In this document: positions 58,013 through 64,000 of the stretch, piece by piece | Numbering within the stretch: position 1 is the first letter of the stretch | Layout of the letters: each line of letters begins with the position of its first letter | Assembly (NCBI GenBank): GCA_010909165.1 | Contig: MU008154.1 | Coordinates: 1,043,478-1,107,477, forward strand | Reading direction: 5' to 3' | DNA from: Anthoceros angustus | Taxonomy: Eukaryota > Streptophyta > Anthocerotopsida > Anthocerotales > Anthocerotaceae | DNA: 64,000 nucleotides | Made by a program: the position numbers and the translations under genes | The notes under the pieces: generated by a model | Seen by the model: the letters and a program-made list of their open reading frames with translations, nothing else | Told to the model about the DNA's origin: nothing | Databases searched by the model: none

Positions 58013-59991
58013 TCAGGATGAGCCCGTGACTATTTTGCCGCAGGGGTGTTCCGTTTTCCACTCGTTGCCACAGAGATAGCAAAATTGAGCACCACACCTG
58101 GATCAGGTTGTCGGTTAGATTTCGCATTCAGGGAGCTGAACTCGAGATTTTAGCGACTTACAGTAAACGCCGAGGAGTACGTGGTGTGCGTCTACCTGCA
58201 GGTCATGTGGAAACAACCTCCTTTGTGCTCTACCATGCACTGGCACTTGTAGCACCGTTGCCATTCTCTCTCCTTGGCGAGAATGTGGAACCTTAGGTCC
58301 TCGAAGGACGTTTCCCCAGACGGCAGGTTTTGGAATTCCTGGCAAGTCAAGTCTGCATGCCAGGGAACCTGATTCAGAAATGGAACAAGGTCAGGAGACG
58401 ATCAGCCCACTGATATTAGACACTCCAGCAGGATGAGAACATCATGTGACAGACCTGGCACTCGAGACAATATAGCCTGTGACAGGTGAAACATTCAACA
58501 GCTCCAATAGAAGTGCTGTGAGGATGAGACGAAGTGGATGGCATCGTAAAAGCAGGAAGCACTGGTTTCAGACACAAGGCTGAACAGTCCCGAAAAGGAC
58601 AGTAGCTTCTCTCTTCTTCTGGGATAGATGCTTCAACTTGCCGCAGACAGAAAGCTTGAAATAAATCTGCATCAAGCAGCCGGCTGCATTCATAACTGGT
58701 CAGCTCCTCCCGGCACTTGGGCTGGGGACACATAATCGTCACCACTCCCCTCTTCGCCTGTGCGTTGGCATACTTGTGCAGACAGTCAGTGCAGAACTCA
58801 TGTCCACATCTAGTGACCTTGAGAAATGTGTCTGGGTGGACTACTTTGAACTCCAAACAAATTTTGCAACTTTCCATCTCCTCGATGACGCAGCTTGAAG
58901 TGGGAACATCTGAAGTCATCATAAACGACTGTGTCAATAGTGTGTTGGAGCACATCCAAGACATAAACGTTCTCTCTCATCACTCCAATCTGACCTGCAT
59001 CAGGCAACATGAGCCCCTTCAACTTGCGTTCAGCATGCCTGAACGGAGGGCTTGCAACCAAGCTGTGCTCCTCAGCAGTAACGAAGAAAACCTTAGAGAG
59101 CACCATGGGCTCCCACACGGACTTTGCAATCACGTGGTCCTTCCCTGGCCTTCTAGGCTGGCTCCTGACGAAATCCTCCTCAGCATCTCGCAGTTGCTCA
59201 GCGAAACGCTGTTTCAAGCGTTCTGCCAGACTGACCTTATCCCCGATGCCTGCAAACGGGTCCGACAGTCGCCTCCCCTTCCTATCCCACTCCTGCTCGG
59301 GGACAGACGCCAGCCTCCGGGCAAACTCAGCATCGTGCTCAATAATTGCATCGATTTCGAAGAACCGTGCCTGCTCCTGAGCGGCAAAGCTGCTGTCATC
59401 CAATTCCTCTTTGAGCCTCTCCACCTCGCGCGTCTGCTCTAGAAGCACAGCCTGCCTGTCTGCAGGCGCACCCGGCTCCCCCCCCAACCATCCAGTATCG
59501 GAAACAATTCGAGAAAAGCGATTGTAAACTGCAGACAGATCACGAAGGCTGCTCCTTTCCTGCTGCTTACCTTCCAAGAGAGGATCAAGCTGCGTGCTAT
59601 CTCCGCTGGCCACCAGCATCAAGGGCCCCGTCCCGGAATACATGGCCGAGATCAACAGCGCCTCTTCCAGCTGCAGGAGGTAGGCAAACTCCAAATCCGA
59701 CACTTCCTGCAGGACACGAGACATTTCTTGTACTTGCAATTTCATCAGCTCCAAATCGTCGTCTCCAGTACTCGCCATTCTGCTCGCGCTCCAAGCTCTG
59801 GAGTTCAGCTCCAGCTCGTGCAGCAGCCCACCGCGTCTCAACGTCTCATACTTACAGTAAATTTCCGTTCCCGTCGTCTTTATGACGCAGTTAAGCTGCG
59901 GCGGTTGTGAGTCACCGTCTTGGACGACGAGCTCCTCGGGCAACAAAACACGGTACAACAACATCCAATCGCCAGGATTCGGTTTCCTCAT
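58013..59991 (-). CDS. RBR-type (RING-IBR-RING) E3 ubiquitin ligase
   Basis: Four exons, 58995-59991, 58455-58909, 58196-58368 and 58013-58097, joined by GT-AG introns. From the ATG at 59778 (MASTGDDDLELMKLQ) they give 498 residues with no stop. The frame is open to an ATG at 59991, which would make 569; the shorter start is favoured because the DLEFAYLLQLEEAL motif that follows resembles the usual N-terminus of plant RBR proteins. Using the 498 numbering, RING1 starts CKICLEF at 276 with CGHEFCTDCLHKYA. The IBR has CFTCHRLYCLEC and VPWHADLTCQEFQNL. RING2 reads CYKCQCMVEHKGGCFHMTC followed by CGAQFCYLCGNEW. The catalytic cysteine of RBR ligases is the one in GGC, here about C465, and is present. 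The long middle part is acidic and helical. The substrate is unknown. Confidence 0.88.
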
Positions 59992-60362
59992 CCTCCATGA
60001 TTGGCTTCATTTGTTTACAGAGTTGAAGATTTCACTAAAAATGTTTTGTGCCTCCGATCTCCTGTCCCGAACGACGACGACGGTTTCTCGGCCATTTTTT
60101 AGGGAAAAATATGATTTTTTAAAAATTTATTTATTAATTTTTAAAATTTTAAAAAATTATGCCAAGTTTCTCCAACTGAATCTCTATCCAACAATCTATT
60201 ACATGCTTGATTCTACGATGATCCAAACGCTTGCGCATATAATATTTCATCCGTCGGAGCGTCTCAAAGCCATCGATTACAACGTGCTTTTTGTGGGTGG
60301 CATCTGATTCTGATGTATGTATGTCGATCTCATTCATGCCCTTCACAAAGAACACAAAGATA
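59992..60362. other. Promoter side of the RBR gene
   Basis: Upstream sequence with an extreme A/T stretch around 60105-60165. No gene is seen. Confidence 0.4.
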
Positions 60363-60612
60363 TCAATTCTCAGGTTCATATAAATCCTCACACATGCGTA
60401 AGAGCAACACAAAAATGTCAATTCTCAGGTTCATATAAATCCTCACACATGCCTAAGAGCAACACAAAGATGTCAATTCTCAGGTTCATATAAATCCTCA
60501 CACGTAGAAGCAGCTGGAGTCAATTTCGAGGTTCATATAAATCCTCACATGCGTGAGCAACACAAAGATGTCGTTCTCGGGGTTTATATAAATCCTCACA
60601 TGCGTATGAGCA
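60363..60612. repeat. About 55-bp tandem array containing TATAAAT
   Basis: Units start at 60363, 60418, 60473, 60520 and 60571. The core is TCAATTCTCAGGTTCATATA, then AATCCTCACACATGCG and AGAGCAACACAAAGATG. The first two units are full length (55 bp) and nearly identical; the later ones are shortened. Each unit carries a CATATAAATCC TATA-like word, probably by chance. Confidence 0.88.
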
Positions 60613-62043
60613 TATGTATGGAATCTGAAGTCGTCATGGGGTGGCTTGTGTATGAGAAAAATTTTTTCTCCAGTATTCTACACTTAGATGCCTCGGCATC
60701 TTCAAGATTCCTCTTATACGGGCCACATCATTGCATGGTAGGTATGTAGCGAAAACTTTAGTCTCACAACTTGGGCTCGGGTGTTTGCATGTTGTCGTCA
60801 GTTTTTCTTGGTGTTTATGGTTTTCTTACGAGACACATGATACCGTTCCATACACCGTTTATGAATTTAATCTCTTTCAGATACAATACTAGATCCTGAT
60901 AGCTTGTGTATTATAAATTAATTCTATATCATCCAAGCAAGAAATGAAAGGCAAAGGAGGATCATTTTAGGGTTTAGGCCAATGAAGGCTACCGTCACCA
61001 GCACCAGGTAAAGGATAGCAGGTTGGGCAGTTCTTGTAACGTTTCTCACCAAGATCATGAAACACAACCCACACTTTGTAGCCAGCAATGCTCTCTTCGA
61101 AGGTGAGCGTAATGACAATGTGGATAAACGAGATCTTCCACAAAGAAGGCAAGAAGGGCGAGATGATAGGCAAGATAGGTTAGACCACTAGAACATCCAT
61201 GGCCACAGCAACAAAGAAAAAAAGTGAGGTAAGGACTGCATCTAGCACAGTCGGCAGAACCACCTTTCAAACCAACTGTGAAAAATTTGGTGGGCCATCA
61301 AAGTTTTCTTTTTACGCGATGATGAAGTGGAAATAGAAATTACCACATGCTTTTAGAAACTAGTCTAGAAAATAAGATCCAGGTTTGAAGATGCTACGTC
61401 CTCCACGTTCGAAGCCGTCCTGGAAATTTTGTTGGCCAATGCCCTTTGTAGGGCGATGGATACTTGTTGTCGGAAGAAAGTATCCACACGGGATAGAGGA
61501 AGATCTACCTCATTCTTGTAGGTGTGGTAAGCTTTAGCATAAGCCTTGATAAATGTACCTCAAAAATTCCTTGCCCATGACCCAATGAGTCTCGATAGCA
61601 AGGGGAATGCTTTCTTCATAGGGCTTTACTTGTGAACTTTGGCCGTTGCGTATCCCTCCACCACCTAACCCGGAGGATTGATCTTGTGATGCTTGCATCA
61701 TGTCCGATTAGGGTTTGTTTCAACCACATTGCAACAAAGATATGTTGCCCTTGGGTCAAAAATATGTAAGCTCTAGAGAAATACCGTTGGGCAAATATGG
61801 GCTCCTGTAAGGAGCAGATCCACGCTCCACGGTCGCCGAGGGCGACACCTCGGATGGCATAGTGTGTTTCAATGCATTGCCCGGTGCATATTGAGCTAGA
61901 TGGGGTCCTAGAGTTGTCGAGGGGCCCCAAGTTGCAGTCGTGAAAGAGCAGGGCCGGAGGTTGGGTCATGCCTAGGCGAAACCTATCACACATAAACCGT
62001 AGGATATGTTTTCATCTAGGCTGAAAAAATCTCAACTCAGGTG
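60613..62043. other. Intergenic, repeat-derived
   Basis: No gene could be supported. The block at about 60618-60720 (TGGAATCTG, TTTTTTCT, GTATTCTACA, CATCTTCAAGATTCC) is related in order and sequence to 63505-63600, so both are parts of one dispersed repeat family. Minus-strand frames at 60924-61270 and 61616-61993 have no known motif. Confidence 0.45.
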
Positions 62044-62290
62044 CACATATAGCACAATACTTTAACTTAAAGATATCTATCAAACACACACACAAAAACT
62101 ATAAAAATATTTGTGTGCATTATTTTTATTTAACCAAAAAAATATATCAACTTCGTTGCATATATAACATATGCTTTAATTTAAAGATATCTATCAAACA
62201 AACACACACACTAAGATATATATTTATCTGCATTTTTATTTTTAGCAAAACAAAACATCAACCTTTGTACATATAGTAGAAAAGAAGATT
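62044..62290. repeat. AT-rich tandem repeat of about 114 bp, two copies plus a partial
   Basis: TTTAACTTAAAGATATCTAT at 62061 recurs as TTTAATTTAAAGATATCTAT at 62175, followed in both by CAAACA, a CA-rich run, an A/T run and AACATCAACCTT or ATATCAACTTCG. A third start (ACATATAG) appears near 62270. No coding function. Confidence 0.75.
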
Positions 62291-64000
62291 TTACTATTAA
62301 AAAAATGGAAAAAACCATCCATCCCAAAAACAAAGGGAAACATATAAGCACTTGTAGGGTCCACAATATAGTTGATGGATTGTCCCTTATGTATGGAATA
62401 CCAGTCTGGTCTGCAGGGAGGCGTGTGTGTGACTTTCTTTTTCGGCGTCTGGTATGGGAATATGCCATGGTATCTTTTAGATACTTATGTACAATACACA
62501 TATAATATATGTGCCACATCGACACGTGCGTTGATGCAGCGGGCAAAAACTTTGTATCCTGCGTTCATAGGCACTGGTGTTCGATTGTGCCATCTGAGAT
62601 GTATTCTTTAGGGTTTCGGTCCCATCAACACACATACATGTTAAACATGTGGGCAAGACATACATACACAAATTTTAGTTAAGTATGGCCCGTGTGCACT
62701 GAGTTCCCATTTGCTCAAGGCCTCGATCTCGCGGTCCTAAGCTTTTCGCCTCGCTCTCGCTCTAGCATTTGTCAGGCGCTCGCTCTAGCATGCGGCGATC
62801 TCGCTCTCGCATACATCTAGCGCGACCATCGGTAGAATATGCATGCTCTGTCGGGAACTGATTCGGCATCTCATGGCATGAACATGCCATGTGTAGTCCA
62901 ACGAGCATGCTCCTGATCGAAACAGTTCGGCAGCGGCATCTCATGGCATGGACATGCCGTACATGTAGTCAAGCCACTTTGGTATGCCCCTTGCATGCAG
63001 CAGCAGGTTACAAGCATTGTATGTATGCGACTATTTTCATGAAATCCCTTCTACATTGGTCTTTCTGGTACAAGCTTGTTTGGGAGTAGTTGGTGCTATG
63101 TGGCACCCGTAAGCGACGAGCCTAGGAAGCGTTGCAGCCATATGTGATGCGAGCAACACCTGCGACCTTGCCGTGAGCAAGCAGCGCGCCCGCCGCAAAT
63201 ACGATGATGATTGCAAGCGCAAAACCCAGTGCATATGATAAGCGCGGCCTTCTTGCAACCAAGCAGACCCTAACAAATTATGGATGCCGCGATTCGCGGA
63301 CATGATATATTATGGCGAGCCCGTAATGGCGCGGCAGCGCAAATGACCTTCAACGCAACCCTAACCCCAAAGAAGAAAAATTTACGATTAGTGTAGAATC
63401 ATTTTGTGTACCATGGGATAGGTTCACCACATCGTGCATGACATGCGAAATAGTTTCGCCATTATGCGGGGACTATTCTTTCGTGATGCGGCGTGACCCG
63501 ATTATGGAATCTGCGATCCGTCACTAGCGGGGTGTGTGTGACAAGTTTTTTCTTCTGTATTCTACATGAAGATGCGCATCTTCAAGATTCCTTCATCACA
63601 TACGCGCCCGTTAGCGGACGGGGCGTAAGCGCCACGATTTTGTCTCGGGAACTTGCCTATAGGTGTTCGATCTAAGTCATCCACTTTTCTTTACGCCATT
63701 TAGGATTTATGCTCAAACACACATACTCATGTTTTGGGGTTTTCCTGCACACATGGACACATATATCGGATCGGACATGTCTCGGCCCGGTGAAAGCCCC
63801 GTGTGGGCATGCTAGTCGTTCAAGGCTGCGTTTCCCTTTCTCACCGTCGCGTGGCCGGATGTTAGCCTCGAACATGCTCGATCCGGTGTGTTACATCCTT
63901 TTGGCATATAGCGCCAAAATGCAATCGCCGCGGCGCCTAGCGGTGGCGTACATGGCGCCTCAGGCTACGACCACAAGGCTGTATGGCTGCAGGCGTGGCG
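62291..64000. other. Repeat-derived sequence to the window edge
   Basis: No intact gene is recognised. There are short tandem words such as CTCGCTCTAGCAT (about 62750-62800) and a duplicated ATCTCATGGCATG(A/G)ACATG (62870 and 62938). The dispersed-repeat fragment at 63505-63600 is related to 60618-60720. The composition suggests degraded transposon DNA. Confidence 0.4.

Overview
The window looks like nuclear DNA of a seedless streptophyte plant such as a moss, hornwort or lycophyte. The host genes are plant-type: NRT1/PTR transporters, a GT47 exostosin, an LEA-like stress protein, an RBR E3 ligase and eIF3i. They are split by short GT-AG introns of about 50-150 bp. The reverse transcriptase relics and the DUF7869-type gene resemble families I associate with mosses, lycophytes and algae. 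The species cannot be fixed from the sequence alone, and no bacterial, organellar or viral genome is present.

Layout. 1-3.2 kb: the 5' part of an unrecognised gene, a minisatellite-like array, and an intact intronless G-patch/RS-rich splicing-factor-like gene. 3.65-20.28 kb: a tandem amplification with two full units of about 7.56 and 7.22 kb plus a partial third. Each full unit holds an eIF3i gene, a decayed non-LTR-type reverse transcriptase element and a 3' fragment of an exostosin gene. All three eIF3i copies can be spliced in silico into the expected eight exons, but each has frame-breaking small deletions, mostly in short homopolymers. 20.3-43.4 kb: a transposon graveyard. It holds a 649-bp MITE-like element with clear terminal inverted repeats and a 6-bp duplication, a HARBI1-like transposase relic, an unrecognised minus-strand gene relic with a ParB-like GGNH motif, and a DUF7869-type gene cut in two by a 10,427-bp CACTA element with recognisable ends and a tnp2 transposase relic. 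44.3-52 kb: an intact exostosin and two intact NPF (NRT1/PTR) genes, all on the minus strand. 52-56 kb: mostly non-coding, with a coiled-coil relic and a 25-bp tandem array. 56.4-60 kb: an LEA-like gene with an ABRE-like promoter motif, convergent with an RBR ubiquitin ligase gene. 60-64 kb: tandem repeats, AT-rich repeats and dispersed-repeat fragments; I saw no gene there.

The host genes form no pathway together. They are ordinary plant genes separated by mobile DNA. The most informative structures are the nested transposon, the three broken eIF3i copies, and the contrast between near-identical eIF3i segments and indel-riddled retroelement segments within the same duplicated unit. Exon coordinates were worked out by hand from splice signals and reading frames; their summed lengths are multiples of three for both NPF genes, the LEA gene and the RBR gene, which supports those models.
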